DNA of 64,000 bases from CAYPIE01 sp964410665 (GCA_964410665.1 CAYPIE010000007.1:56960-120959); one strand, 5' to 3'; positions 8,069-17,362 are shown, numbered from the stretch's first letter. Numbers and translations are program-made. Notes: generated by a model from the sequence alone, not told the origin.

Positions 8069-9043
8069 TCACCATCGGATCAGTGCCGTTCCCCAGGCGA
8101 GCCCAGCACCGAAACCACTCAGGACCGCCAATTGTCCCGGTCCCAGACGGTCCTCGGCCAATGCCTCATCGAGTGCCAATGGGATTGAGCCGGCGGATGT
8201 GTTGCCATAGCGATCGAGGTTATTGAACAATTTCTGGCGGGGAATGTGCAGAACATCTATCGCCGCGTTGATAATACGAATATTGGCCTGATGAGGTATA
8301 TAAAGATCGACATCATTGGGTGTGAGATGCACGTGATTGAGCACATCCTGAATGGTTTCACAGAGAATATCTACCGCCCAGCGGAACACTGCCCGACCGT
8401 CCATGATCATAAAATGGCGACCTTCAGCAAGCTGGCCCGGTGAAGGCGGAGTTCGACTGCCACAGGCGGGTCGGGACAGCAGAGGGCCTCCAGCGCCATC
8501 GGATCCCATGCTGTAACTGAGAATTCCCTGATCGGGTCGACCACGCGTTAGCAGGATTGCACCAGCACCATCACCAAAGAGTGGGTATGTCTTGATATCA
8601 TTTGGATTGAGCACACGCGAGTTACAGTCACCCCCAACAATCAGGGCACATTCGCTCACCCCAGCAACGATATAAGCGGCTCCGGTGATCAAGGCGTACA
8701 TGAAGCCAGCACAGGCAGCCTCCACCTCGATCGCAGGACCCGTCAAGCCCAGCCGATCTTGTACCAAACAAGCTGTGGATGGAAAGGAATAATCTGGAGT
8801 AAACGTAGCTAAGACCAGCAAGTCCACATCGCGCGGGTCCCGGCCAGTCTGGGCAAAACACCGTTCCGCCGCCTCAACGCACAAGTCGCTGGTGGCCTGA
8901 TGCGCCAGAGCATGGCGACGCTCCAGGATGCCCGTTCGCTTGACAATCCAATCGGAGTCAAAGCCGAGGCGTGCGTGAAGATGGTCGTTGCTGATGACGG
9001 CATCCGGCACATAACTGCCACTGCCGAGTATACGCACGCCCAT
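8069..9043 (-). CDS. fabH: 3-oxoacyl-ACP synthase III (FabH-like)
   Basis: This is a thiolase-fold condensing enzyme that starts fatty-acid synthesis by joining acetyl-CoA to malonyl-ACP, cytoplasmic. The catalytic Cys is in VEAACAGFMYAL, the His in IPHQANIRI and the Asn in DRYGNTSAGS, so the full triad is present. The start is placed at the ATG giving MGVRILGSGSYVPD (324 residues), the usual FabH length and N-terminus. The open frame extends upstream to 9127 with 28 residues that do not look like FabH. No clear Shine-Dalgarno decides between them. Neighbouring plsX/fabD/acpP are not present. The downstream convergent gene is the Nramp-like transporter. Confidence 0.9.
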   Translation of the reverse strand: MGVRILGSGSYVPDAVISNDHLHARLGFDSDWIVKRTGILERRHALAHQATSDLCVEAAERCFAQTGRDPRDVDLLVLATFTPDYSFPSTACLVQDRLGLTGPAIEVEAACAGFMYALITGAAYIVAGVSECALIVGGDCNSRVLNPNDIKTYPLFGDGAGAILLTRGRPDQGILSYSMGSDGAGGPLLSRPACGSRTPPSPGQLAEGRHFMIMDGRAVFRWAVDILCETIQDVLNHVHLTPNDVDLYIPHQANIRIINAAIDVLHIPRQKLFNNLDRYGNTSAGSIPLALDEALAEDRLGPGQLAVLSGFGAGLAWGTALIRW

Positions 9044-9256
9044 GAGCCGGCGACACCGTGGCCGAGGGGAGTGCAGACGTTCGCTGGCCGTATCCATCCC
9101 GCGATCTCTGCCTTCGAAGGGTTCCAAACTGAAGATCAGTCTAGGTGATCCGGTGCTGAACGGCCAGACGGAGTCGGCCGCGGAAGAGGCATCTCAAGGG
9201 GGAGGATCCAAGTGGAGTGAGCCTCCATGCTCGGCAATATCATCAACGGACTTTCC

Positions 9257-10042
9257 TTAGGACTTCGACCGCTCGTCGGAGTCGGGCTCGTCGTGGGCTG
9301 GATTCGTCGTTTTGGGAGGGAGTCCCTCCTCTGCAGTCGCGGGATCTTGGGAAGGAACACGACTTGTCTCGGGCGTTAACGTGTCCGCTTCAGGCGCTTG
9401 TGGCGGAGGACTTGCCACAGCTTTTTCTTCTTGAGATGCTGCAGATTCCAGCGAGGACACTGCCGGTTCATCGGGAGTTTCCGTCACTTCCAACTTCGCT
9501 TCGGCATCTGGTCGGCCGTCCTCCGCTTCTGTTCCATTAGACCTCGATGCGGTGCTTTCAGGAGCCGAAGTGGATTCGGCGGCTTCAACCTCAGGCGAAA
9601 TGGAGTCGGTTGGCTGTTGGGGAGCGGTCGTCGTCGCTTCCAGCTCCTGAGTCGCAGATTCGGAGGGGTTCGTTGGTTCCTCCACCACAGGGGCGATTGA
9701 TTGGGAAGCTTGTGAGGGGGCTTCCTCCCCAGGTTGGAGGATATGCGTGATCTCAACGTTGATAAACGGTTGGCGGTGACCCTTGAGCCGCTTGTAATTC
9801 TTACGGCGGCGATACTTCTGAATATAGGTCTTGGTACTCGGAAAACTGATGACTTCCGCCAAGACGCGCACGCCCTTCAACAGAGGTTGACCAATCTGGA
9901 CCTGATCGCCGTCCACGGCCATCAGCACTCGATCGAGTTCCAGCCGCGAGCCGATGTCAACATCGTCGCGATAATCCAACCAAATCCGATTCCCAGGGCT
10001 CACCCGATACTGTCGTGAACCATCCTCAAAAATCGCGTACAT
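9257..10042 (-). CDS. rplU: Ribosomal protein L21 with long acidic low-complexity tail
   Basis: Residues 1-~105 are a complete bL21 domain of the large ribosomal subunit (MYAIFEDGSRQYRV start, KTYIQKYRRRKNYKRLKGHRQ). It continues without a stop into about 155 residues rich in Glu, Ala, Ser, Pro and Thr, so the protein is 261 rather than ~103 residues. The chosen ATG 10042 has GGAG eight bases upstream; ATG 10060 and a frame up to 10123 also exist. The usual partner rpmA (L27) is not found next to it; fabH follows instead. The tail is probably disordered and surface-exposed; its function is unknown. Confidence 0.88.
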   Translation of the reverse strand: MYAIFEDGSRQYRVSPGNRIWLDYRDDVDIGSRLELDRVLMAVDGDQVQIGQPLLKGVRVLAEVISFPSTKTYIQKYRRRKNYKRLKGHRQPFINVEITHILQPGEEAPSQASQSIAPVVEEPTNPSESATQELEATTTAPQQPTDSISPEVEAAESTSAPESTASRSNGTEAEDGRPDAEAKLEVTETPDEPAVSSLESAASQEEKAVASPPPQAPEADTLTPETSRVPSQDPATAEEGLPPKTTNPAHDEPDSDERSKS

Positions 10043-10119
10043 CGATGCCACTCCACGCATTCGCTCCAATTCAAGATTGATACCATAGCAGTCACCTGGA
10101 ATCGGGACCAGACCAAGTA

Positions 10120-10911
10120 TCAAACTTCTGGATCACTTTGGCTCAAGAGCAGATCCCCCACCTTGAGCCAGCTGGCTGGGCTTCCAAGTGGCCGTCGTGT
10201 GTTCACCGTGAGCCGGTAGTAGTGATCAAAGCGGGATCGCTCCGCCCAGTCTGGCAACGCTCGTTCACGAAGTTGCGCAAACGCCTTCGCAAACCCCGGC
10301 ATCGCTTGTGCTGACTGGGAGTCCCGGCTGGGAACCACGCAGCGCTGGCACACGGTACTGCCAAGCAATTGCACCCGGCCAAGGGTGAACTCCACAGGTT
10401 GATCGACCGGCCCGACCAACCGGTCCTCCCAGAATGGCTCAACTCCGTCAATTTCCAAATTCGCCCGAAAGCGACGACGAACCTCGTCCAACGACAAACG
10501 GAACCAATCCGCAACTGTCTGCAAGCTCGCGGTGCTGACCAGCGTCGGTCCAGGAGCATCACGATCATCTGGGAATCCACCTTCGCGGTTCTCGATCAGG
10601 TGAACGGGGTAGCCAAAGTATTCCCCGAACCAGTCCTGCAAAGCAGCACGCTGTGAATCGAGGTGAAATGGGGTGAACGCGCGGGCGTCCTGATCGCGGA
10701 GATAGAGCATCCCTTCGGGTGTGTAGATGGAGCGGAGGCGATGTACCCTGGGCTCATGTTTTCCATTGACGTAGTTGCCAGAGACGTCTGACAACGCATA
10801 GCGTCGGTCGTTCTCCAGGGCAGCATTCGGCAAGACTTTCACTTGGTCGAGCAGCACCGGATCGAATGATTTCACCGGATAGATGACAATTCGAGCTAAT
10901 CTCGGAGCCAA
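10120..10911 (-). CDS. MOSC-domain protein (MOCOS/YiiM-like fold)
   Basis: This is a protein with an N-terminal MOSC_N beta-barrel (ARIVIYPVKSFDP; ALENDRRYAL) and a C-terminal MOSC domain with the conserved cysteine region LGSTVCQRCVVPSRDS. Family members transfer sulfur or bind the molybdenum cofactor; the Cys suggests a sulfur carrier role. The frame is open to 10968, but every upstream start is TTG and a perfect 8-bp hairpin lies at 10941-10959. TTG 10911, with AGAGGA nine bases upstream, is the better start (263 residues). It precedes rplU on the same strand with a 77-bp gap. No molybdoenzyme genes are seen nearby. Confidence 0.75.
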   Translation of the reverse strand: MAPRLARIVIYPVKSFDPVLLDQVKVLPNAALENDRRYALSDVSGNYVNGKHEPRVHRLRSIYTPEGMLYLRDQDARAFTPFHLDSQRAALQDWFGEYFGYPVHLIENREGGFPDDRDAPGPTLVSTASLQTVADWFRLSLDEVRRRFRANLEIDGVEPFWEDRLVGPVDQPVEFTLGRVQLLGSTVCQRCVVPSRDSQSAQAMPGFAKAFAQLRERALPDWAERSRFDHYYRLTVNTRRPLGSPASWLKVGDLLLSQSDPEV

Positions 10912-10940
10912 CCTGAGGATTCCTCTGCACAAAAGGATGC

Positions 10941-10959
10941 CTTTCGTCGATGACGAAAG
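10941..10959. repeat. Perfect 8-bp hairpin in the MOSC gene 5' leader
   Basis: CTTTCGTC (10941-10948), loop GAT, GACGAAAG (10952-10959). It lies upstream of the preferred start of the MOSC gene on the minus strand and could be a leader hairpin or operator in the divergent promoter region. Confidence 0.5.
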
Positions 10960-10998
10960 CAGATGCAATCGGTTTGCCAGCTACCCTAACACCCGGGA

Positions 10999-11026
10999 TT
11001 GACCAGGAAAGCCAGGTCGGTATAGT
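10999..11026 (+). promoter_or_regulatory. Candidate sigma-70-type promoter for the MBOAT cassette
   Basis: TTGACC (10999-11004), a 16-bp spacer and TATAGT (11021-11026) match -35 and -10 consensus at 5/6 each. It is 47 bp upstream of the MBOAT start codon and in the divergent gap opposite the MOSC gene. Planctomycete promoter rules are not well fixed, so this is a prediction only. Confidence 0.45.
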
Positions 11027-11073
11027 CGCTTCTGCAATCATAGCCGGTTACCGGCGAACCCGGAAAGGATGCC

Positions 11074-12633
11074 ATGGTTCTTCGCGGCTTTCAGTACCTC
11101 ATCTTGACACTTTTACTCCTCGGGATCTTCTTCGGGCTACCCTATATACCCGGATCTCATGCTCCGGCCGCGATCGGCCTGCAAACCGAGGAAGCCTCCG
11201 GGGCCATGTTTTTTCACACCTTTGATTATCTGGTCTTTTTCCTGATTGTCTTTGTGACTTACTGGAGCCTGCCCTGGTTACGAGCGCGCATCTGGCTGTT
11301 GGTTGGGGCAAGTTTCTACTTCTATTACCAGTGGAGTGAAACCCTGGCCTTTCTCGTGGCCAGCACCGCGACTTTGGACTATTTGCTTGGTCGGGTGATC
11401 GAACGCTCTCGTCGAGACGTCTGGCGTCGCTTCTACTTGATTTTTAGTCTGGTGATGAATCTGGGCATCCTTTGTTACTTCAAGTATGCCAACTTCTTTC
11501 TCGATTCGCTCAAAGAAGGACTGAGTCGCCATGGCTGGGGTGGGACTACCTTTGATGCCTTGGATGTGATCGTGCCTTTTGGCATTTCGTTTTACACCTT
11601 TGAAGCAATCAGCTATGTCGTGGATGTCTATCGAGGCAAAATCAAAGCTGAGCGACGGCTGTCGCACTTTTTGTTATTCATCTTATTTTTTCCTCACTTG
11701 GTGTCTGGACCGATCGTACGTGCCGGGGACTTTTTACCCCAGACCTACCGACCGAAGCGATTCAATTGGTTACGTATGAAGCTCGGTGTCGAGTTCTTTC
11801 TCTCGGGACTGATCAAGAAAATGGCTATTGCCGACCGCATGGCCTTGTTCTCCGACCCGGTTTTCGCCAATCCAAGTGACTTCTCAACGGGGGCTATTTG
11901 GCTCGGCGTGATCGCGTTTGCCATTCGCATTTACTGTGATTTCTCCGGCTACTCGGATATGGCGTTGGGCTCTGCTCATATGCTCGGCTACAAGCTCACG
12001 CTCAATTTTAATCTGCCTTATCTTTCCCGCAATGTAGCCGAGTTTTGGCGACGTTGGCATATTTCCTTGTCAACTTGGTTACGCGATTATCTCTTCATTC
12101 CCCTGGGTGGGAGTCGCGGGTCGCGATGGCAAACATATCGGAACTTATTTATTACAATGACCCTCGGCGGCCTTTGGCATGGTGCTAGTTGGACGTTTGT
12201 TATTTGGGGCATGCTTCATGGTGTGCTTCTAATCGTCCATCGCGTCTTTCGGGACTGGATCGAGCCGCGACCGATCCTACGTTGGCTATTGGAGACGCTC
12301 CCGGGAACCGTTGTGCGTATTGCTTTCACGTTTATCTGTGTCTCGCTTTGCTGGGTGTTTTTTCAGCCGTCGCTCGATACCGCGTTGACGATGTTTGAGC
12401 GAATGTTTTCCCCGGTGACGGGAGAGAGGCTTCATGAGCTGCATTACCGCAGCTTTTGGTACCTGTTTGGTGTGCTCGCTCTGGCCCATTATCTTGTGGC
12501 AAGCGGGGTGTGGCAAAAATGGTCGCCGAGAATCCCAGCCCCCCTCTTAGGGGCGTGCTATGCGTTTGGATTCAACGTAGCGATGCTCTTATCACCGTCC
12601 TCAGGGAAGGATTTCATTTACTTCCAGTTCTGA
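11074..12633 (+). CDS. MBOAT O-acyltransferase, AlgI/DltB-like
   Basis: This is a 519-residue polytopic membrane acyltransferase. MBOAT hallmarks are present: FFPHLVSGPIVRAGDFLPQ, FYFRRWHISLSTWLRD-type motif (NVAEFWRRWHISLSTWLRDY), GGSRGSRW, and the catalytic His in GGLWHGASWTFVIWG. Such proteins move acyl groups, often acetyl, across the membrane onto exopolysaccharide such as alginate. The start ATG 11074 has AAAGGA upstream. A shorter start, ATG 11206 (MFFHTFDYLVFF), matches the usual AlgI N-terminus, leaving an extra 44-residue hydrophobic leader here. It overlaps or abuts three SGNH-like genes that probably complete the acyl-transfer pathway. Confidence 0.88.
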   Translation: MVLRGFQYLILTLLLLGIFFGLPYIPGSHAPAAIGLQTEEASGAMFFHTFDYLVFFLIVFVTYWSLPWLRARIWLLVGASFYFYYQWSETLAFLVASTATLDYLLGRVIERSRRDVWRRFYLIFSLVMNLGILCYFKYANFFLDSLKEGLSRHGWGGTTFDALDVIVPFGISFYTFEAISYVVDVYRGKIKAERRLSHFLLFILFFPHLVSGPIVRAGDFLPQTYRPKRFNWLRMKLGVEFFLSGLIKKMAIADRMALFSDPVFANPSDFSTGAIWLGVIAFAIRIYCDFSGYSDMALGSAHMLGYKLTLNFNLPYLSRNVAEFWRRWHISLSTWLRDYLFIPLGGSRGSRWQTYRNLFITMTLGGLWHGASWTFVIWGMLHGVLLIVHRVFRDWIEPRPILRWLLETLPGTVVRIAFTFICVSLCWVFFQPSLDTALTMFERMFSPVTGERLHELHYRSFWYLFGVLALAHYLVASGVWQKWSPRIPAPLLGACYAFGFNVAMLLSPSSGKDFIYFQF

Positions 12634-12644
12634 GTGAGACCCCT

Positions 12645-13754
12645 GTGAGCCATTCCCGACGTCGCGCCCGGCAGATCCTGGTCGCTGGACTTACCATCTT
12701 GGTGCTGACCCAATTAGGGCTCGGTACTTGGGTGGAGTTCAGTCCGCGATTGCGTGATCCCATGTTCGGCGACAAATTCATCAAGTTACAACGCCGCATC
12801 TCTGAGAAGCAGATCGAGCAGGAGCCGTTTAAGGTGATCATGCTAGGTAGCTCGCGTACCGGGTATGGTTTTCACGGCCAGCGGGTCGAAGCGATCCTCG
12901 AGTTCGCACTCGACCGTCCAGTCGTGGCATTTAACTTTGGGATACCCGCCTCTGGTCCGGTGACTCACCGGGTCTATCTGCAACGCCTTCTGGCTAAGGG
13001 AGTGGTGCCGGATCTGTTGTTGGTGGAGATCTTGCCAACGATGTTGGCGAACCAACTGCCCACTGGGCAACTTCCCCTCGAGAAACACTGGCTCTTCGCC
13101 GATCGCTTTTACCGGGAAGACCTCAAGTTGGCGATTCAGTATGGTTATGATCCAACCATGACTCGACGCACCTGGTGGGAAACCATCCTTACCCCGTGGT
13201 ACGCCTTACGGTTTCCCCTCTTGGGTCGATTAACTCCAGGCTGGTTACCATTTCACCAGCGATACGATTGGAGCCGTGGTACCGATTGTTGTGGTTGGGG
13301 CACACCCCTCGATCAAAACATAACCCCTGAGAAGTATCAACAAGGGGTAGCCCGGGCTCATGGCGAATATGCACCGATCCTGGCCGATTTACATCTTGGT
13401 GGTCGAGCCGCGGCTGCTTTGGGTGATCTCCTTCGAGAATGCCACGAGCAGAAGATTCCTGTCGCCTTAGTACGCATGCCTGAGGGAACGGTTTTCGATG
13501 CTTGGTATTCTCAAGTGGTGCGCCAGCGAATCGACCGCTTTATTCACAACTATGCCATCAAGTATGATGCTTTGGTGATTGATGCAAGCAACTGGGTACC
13601 CGATCATGAGTTTACCGATGGTCATCATATGCTCCGGAGCGGAGCACAGCGGTTCTCGGATCGGCTGGGTCGAACCTTCGTTGAATCAGACATTTGTGAT
13701 TTCGTTCCCCTCACCACGGCACGGCACGCCGGTCAGGATAGGTCAACCCCATGA
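12645..13754 (+). CDS. SGNH-like acyl-transfer/esterase protein, tandem paralogue 1
   Basis: This is a ~369-residue membrane-anchored protein with one N-terminal helix (~12-30) and an extracytoplasmic SGNH-hydrolase-like domain. The nucleophile block is MLGSSRTGYG (~67-76), the Gly block FNFGIPASGP follows, and the C-terminal Asp-His block is TDGHHMLRSGAQRFS. Likely role, by context and analogy with AlgJ/AlgX-type proteins, is receiving acyl groups from the MBOAT protein and placing them on a surface polymer. The start is taken as GTG 12645, 12 bp after the MBOAT stop; the open frame continues upstream inside the MBOAT gene. The last four bases overlap paralogue 2 (ATGA). Confidence 0.72.
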   Translation: MSHSRRRARQILVAGLTILVLTQLGLGTWVEFSPRLRDPMFGDKFIKLQRRISEKQIEQEPFKVIMLGSSRTGYGFHGQRVEAILEFALDRPVVAFNFGIPASGPVTHRVYLQRLLAKGVVPDLLLVEILPTMLANQLPTGQLPLEKHWLFADRFYREDLKLAIQYGYDPTMTRRTWWETILTPWYALRFPLLGRLTPGWLPFHQRYDWSRGTDCCGWGTPLDQNITPEKYQQGVARAHGEYAPILADLHLGGRAAAALGDLLRECHEQKIPVALVRMPEGTVFDAWYSQVVRQRIDRFIHNYAIKYDALVIDASNWVPDHEFTDGHHMLRSGAQRFSDRLGRTFVESDICDFVPLTTARHAGQDRSTP

Positions 13755-14818
13755 TGAGGATGCGAACCCATTCCCGCTGGCTTCGTTGTCGCTCGACGGT
13801 GATCTGTTGCCTGCTGACCTTGTTCATGACCCATCTTGGGCTGACCTTGAGTATGGAGACCGTAGCGCCAGCCTTACGTGACCCGGAATATGGCCGACGA
13901 TTGCGAGGTCTATGGCGGAAACGCGATCAGTTCCCGCACCGGCCGTTGGTCCTGGTGCTGGGAAGTTCCCGCGCCGCCATGGGGATTCGTCCGGCAGTGA
14001 TCGAGGAATATTCACCGCCATCTCGAGCACTTCAACCACTGGTCTACAACTTTGCCTTGATCGGCTCGGGGCCGATTCTCGAACTCCTCTGCCTACGACG
14101 CCTCCTGGACGATGGGGTGGTCCCCAACGCCATCCTTTTGGAAATGTGGCCTCCGTTCTTGGTGGACTCGGATGAGCATCGGATCGATCCGAACCGGGTG
14201 TATGCCGGCGATCTCGCCGTGCTACGTCGGTATCATGCCGAGTACACGATGATTGCCCGTAAGGTTCACTGGGCCCGCTGGACCCCGTGGTACACCCACC
14301 GGCATTATCTTATGAGTCAATTGCTCCCCGGGTGGGTGCCCTGGGCTTCACGGAAAAATACCGGCTGGATTGGACTTGATGATTGGGGTTGGCTCCCCGG
14401 CTTAACCGAACAGGCCGCAAATCAGCGTGCCAAACGCCTCGCGGGAGCCAGGGCCTTCTACGAACCGCTGTTGCAAGATTTCGCTGGCCCGGCCAAAACC
14501 GATCATGCCCTGCGCGAACTCTTGCATCTCTGTCGACTCCATGACATCCATGTCATACCAATGATATTGCCTGAGTCTAGTGAATTTCGTTCCTGGTATT
14601 CGCCGACCTGTCGTGCCAAATTCGCGCAATACCAGGAGCAACTCCGGAGCGAGTTCAATCTCCAATTCCTGGACTGCCGAACTTGGAGCAATGATCGTCA
14701 CCTGATCGATGGTTTCCACTTGACCCAATCTGGAGCCGCTGAGTTCAGTGCTCGGCTTGCTCGGGAGGTACTTCCTCAGTTTGCCTTGACCGAGTGTTAT
14801 CGAGGAACCCTTCGATGA
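13751..14818 (+). CDS. SGNH-like acyl-transfer/esterase protein, tandem paralogue 2
   Basis: 355 residues with the same plan as its neighbours: basic N-terminus, one membrane helix (~12-32), LRDPEYGRRLRGL stalk, nucleophile block VLGSSRAAMG (~67), Gly block NFALIGSGP, conserved MILPESSEFRSWYSP, and Asp-His block IDGFHLTQSGAAEFSARLA. It starts with an ATGA overlap with paralogue 1 and ends with an ATGA overlap with paralogue 3, so the three are translationally coupled. A secreted or periplasm-facing O-acyl transfer function with the upstream MBOAT protein is inferred from context. The substrate polymer is unknown. Confidence 0.75.
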   Translation: MMRMRTHSRWLRCRSTVICCLLTLFMTHLGLTLSMETVAPALRDPEYGRRLRGLWRKRDQFPHRPLVLVLGSSRAAMGIRPAVIEEYSPPSRALQPLVYNFALIGSGPILELLCLRRLLDDGVVPNAILLEMWPPFLVDSDEHRIDPNRVYAGDLAVLRRYHAEYTMIARKVHWARWTPWYTHRHYLMSQLLPGWVPWASRKNTGWIGLDDWGWLPGLTEQAANQRAKRLAGARAFYEPLLQDFAGPAKTDHALRELLHLCRLHDIHVIPMILPESSEFRSWYSPTCRAKFAQYQEQLRSEFNLQFLDCRTWSNDRHLIDGFHLTQSGAAEFSARLAREVLPQFALTECYRGTLR

Positions 14819-15927
14819 GTGGTCCGGCTCTTCGCACGGAGCAGCGTCCTGGCGCACGGCTTCGAATCCGACGATTCCGACATGCCCGTCGCACCGTCTG
14901 TTTAGTCACCGGCTTGGTTCTATTCAGCCAGTTCGCTCTCAATGTAACCGTCGACACCATCCGCCCCGACCTCCGTGATCCGGAATATGGCTGCCGACTG
15001 GCCAACTTACGCGCGTTGCAGGAAGACAGTCCAGATCAGCCACTTCTGCTCATCCTCGGGAGTTCACGGACGCAAATGGGGCTTTGTCCTTCCGAGATTA
15101 TTGAACATTTTCCCAAGGATCTCTCTGTTCCGATCGTGTTCAACTATGGGATCGCTGGCTGTGGTCCTTTACAACAATGGCTCGTTTTGCAACGGTTATT
15201 CGCCGCGGGCATTCGGCCGGCTTTTCTCATGGTCGAGGTTCTTCCACCCGTCCTCCATCAAGATGGTGATGGTGCCGACATGTTTCGAATCGCCCGATTG
15301 GGTTGGCAAGACTTAGGTTGGCTACGACCTTACTGCCAGAATCCTGAAGGAATGTTTGGAGACTGGTGTCGCGAACGTGTCTCGCCTTGGTTTGCACTCC
15401 GCTTTAATTTAATGAGCCGACTGTTGCCGAGCTGGCTTCCCTGGCAGCAACGCGTCGACTTCATGTGGCGAGATATGGATACGTTTGGCTGGCTGCCGTA
15501 TCCCTGGGAGGACCCACCCCCCGAAAGGCGACAACAAGCCACCGAGCATGCACGCCAGGAATATCTTGCTCATTTGACCAACTATCATATTTCTCCCATC
15601 CCCGACCATGCTCTCAGGCAATTGCTCAAGGAATGTTCGAAGCGCGGCATCCCGGTCGCTCTGTACTGCATGCCGGAGGGACCGACGTTTCGCAGCTGGT
15701 ATCCACAGGCTGCAGAAAACGCCTTGTACAACTACCTCGACCGACTCCAATCCGAGTATGGGGTGCGGATCTTCGATGCTCGCACCTGGCTAGCGGAAAA
15801 GGACTTTGCGGATAGTCACCACTTGCTTCGATGTGGAGCGTTGGCCTTCAGTGCACGCCTGGCCCGAAGCTGCTTAGGGCCCTGGCTCGCCGAAGATAGG
15901 CGCCGCTTGCGTCCTTTGCTAAAGTAA
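14815..15927 (+). CDS. SGNH-like acyl-transfer/esterase protein, tandem paralogue 3
   Basis: 370 residues; the start ATG 14815 overlaps the previous stop by ATGA (an in-frame ATG at 14794 lies inside paralogue 2 and is less likely). It has an N-terminal membrane helix (~25-45), LRDPEYGCRLANL, nucleophile block ILGSSRTQMG, Gly block NYGIAGCGP, YCMPEGPTFRSWYP, and Asp-His block ADSHHLLRCGALAFSARLA. All key residues of an SGNH-like site are kept in this copy as in the other two. It is the last gene of the MBOAT cassette; threonine synthase follows after 40 bp. Confidence 0.75.
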   Translation: MSGPALRTEQRPGARLRIRRFRHARRTVCLVTGLVLFSQFALNVTVDTIRPDLRDPEYGCRLANLRALQEDSPDQPLLLILGSSRTQMGLCPSEIIEHFPKDLSVPIVFNYGIAGCGPLQQWLVLQRLFAAGIRPAFLMVEVLPPVLHQDGDGADMFRIARLGWQDLGWLRPYCQNPEGMFGDWCRERVSPWFALRFNLMSRLLPSWLPWQQRVDFMWRDMDTFGWLPYPWEDPPPERRQQATEHARQEYLAHLTNYHISPIPDHALRQLLKECSKRGIPVALYCMPEGPTFRSWYPQAAENALYNYLDRLQSEYGVRIFDARTWLAEKDFADSHHLLRCGALAFSARLARSCLGPWLAEDRRRLRPLLK

Positions 15928-15967
15928 TTGTGCTAAATTTCGATTGATCACGCACTCGAGCTACTGC

Positions 15968-17362
15968 ATGAATGACTCGGTCTTTCAACGCTGTATCAAT
16001 CCCCACTGCAACGGTACGGCGGATGTGACGGATACCGCGTTTATTTGTCCACGCTGTGGCGGGCTATTCGATGTCGCCTACGATTGGAACCGCCTGCCCG
16101 TTCCCACCAGTTTGCAAGCATTTGAGCAGAAATGGTCCGAACGGACCGATCCCCTCAATTTCAGTGGTGTTTGGCGGTTCCGGGAACTACTCCCGTTCGC
16201 CCCCCCCGAGAAAATCCTCACTATCGGAGAAGGCCAGACGATCCTGCAGCGCGCTGATCGATTGGCTGAGTACGTCGGTGTCCGTCCCGGGCAGTTATTT
16301 CTGCAATATGAGGGCATGAATCCCTCGGGAAGTTTTAAAGACAATGGCATGACCACCGCTTTTACGCATGCTCGGTTGGTCGGGGCACGCCGGGCTGCCT
16401 GTGCAAGTACCGGCAACACCAGCGCCTCGCTGGCCATCTTTTGCGCGGCAACCAATTTGATGCGTGGGATTATCTTCATCGGAAGCGGCAAGATTGCCTA
16501 TGGCAAGTTGGCACAAGCTCTCGACCATGGCGTCCTCACGGTGCAGATTGCTGGGGATTTTGATGATGCTCTGCAACGGGTTCGCCAGGTCGCTTGCGAA
16601 TTGGGCATCTACCTGGTCAATAGTATTAATCCCTTCCGACTCGAAGGACAAAAGTCGATCATGTATCGCGTCCTCGAAGCCCTCCGCTGGGAAGTACCGG
16701 ACTGGATCATCGTTCCTGGGGGCAACCTTGGCAACGTCAGCAGCTTTGGCAAGGCATTTATCGAACTTTATGAGCTCGGTCTTATTCCCCGTCTCCCTCG
16801 GCTCGCAGTGATCAATGCCGAAGGGGCGAATACTTTTTACCAGCTGCATGATCGGCAACACCTCCGCTGGTCTGGGGGTGACATCAACTTCGCCCATGTT
16901 GATACGTATTACCAGGGACTGGATACGGAGAAAGTACGAGCATCAACCCTGGCCAGTGCGATTGAGATCAATCGACCGGTGAACCTGCCCAAGGCCTTGC
17001 GCGCGCTGGATCGCTGTGCGGGCCTGGTCCGCGAAGTCCATGATCAGGATATTCTCGATGCGAAGGCCAAGGTCGCTGCGGGAGGTTTGGGCTGCGAGCC
17101 TGCCTCTGGCGCAAGCGTAGCCGGAGCACGTCAGCTTCGCGCAGAGGGCATCATCGGTTCGGAGGACCGTGTTGTCTGCATCTTGACCGGCCATCAGCTC
17201 AAGGATCCGGATGTAACGGTCGCCTACCACAATGGCGATCAAGAGATGTTTGATCGGATATTGGGGAAACGGGGGGTACGCCGGGCGACCTATGCCAATC
17301 GCCCGGTCCAGGTGCCAAACAATCTTGAAGAGATCATCAAGGCAATTCAGCTCTATGCCTAA
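15968..17362 (+). CDS. thrC: Threonine synthase
   Basis: This is a PLP-dependent enzyme converting O-phosphohomoserine to threonine, 464 residues. The N-terminal zinc ribbon is CINPHCNG...CPRCGG. The PLP lysine is in NPSGSFKDNGMT, and the phosphate-binding loop is PGGNLGNVSSFGKA. The start is ATG 15968; an upstream in-frame TTG (15944) is unlikely. It is located after the MBOAT cassette on the same strand, but there is no functional link to it. No other threonine pathway genes are visible here. It converges with the beta-helix gene at 17423. Confidence 0.93.
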   Translation: MNDSVFQRCINPHCNGTADVTDTAFICPRCGGLFDVAYDWNRLPVPTSLQAFEQKWSERTDPLNFSGVWRFRELLPFAPPEKILTIGEGQTILQRADRLAEYVGVRPGQLFLQYEGMNPSGSFKDNGMTTAFTHARLVGARRAACASTGNTSASLAIFCAATNLMRGIIFIGSGKIAYGKLAQALDHGVLTVQIAGDFDDALQRVRQVACELGIYLVNSINPFRLEGQKSIMYRVLEALRWEVPDWIIVPGGNLGNVSSFGKAFIELYELGLIPRLPRLAVINAEGANTFYQLHDRQHLRWSGGDINFAHVDTYYQGLDTEKVRASTLASAIEINRPVNLPKALRALDRCAGLVREVHDQDILDAKAKVAAGGLGCEPASGASVAGARQLRAEGIIGSEDRVVCILTGHQLKDPDVTVAYHNGDQEMFDRILGKRGVRRATYANRPVQVPNNLEEIIKAIQLYA

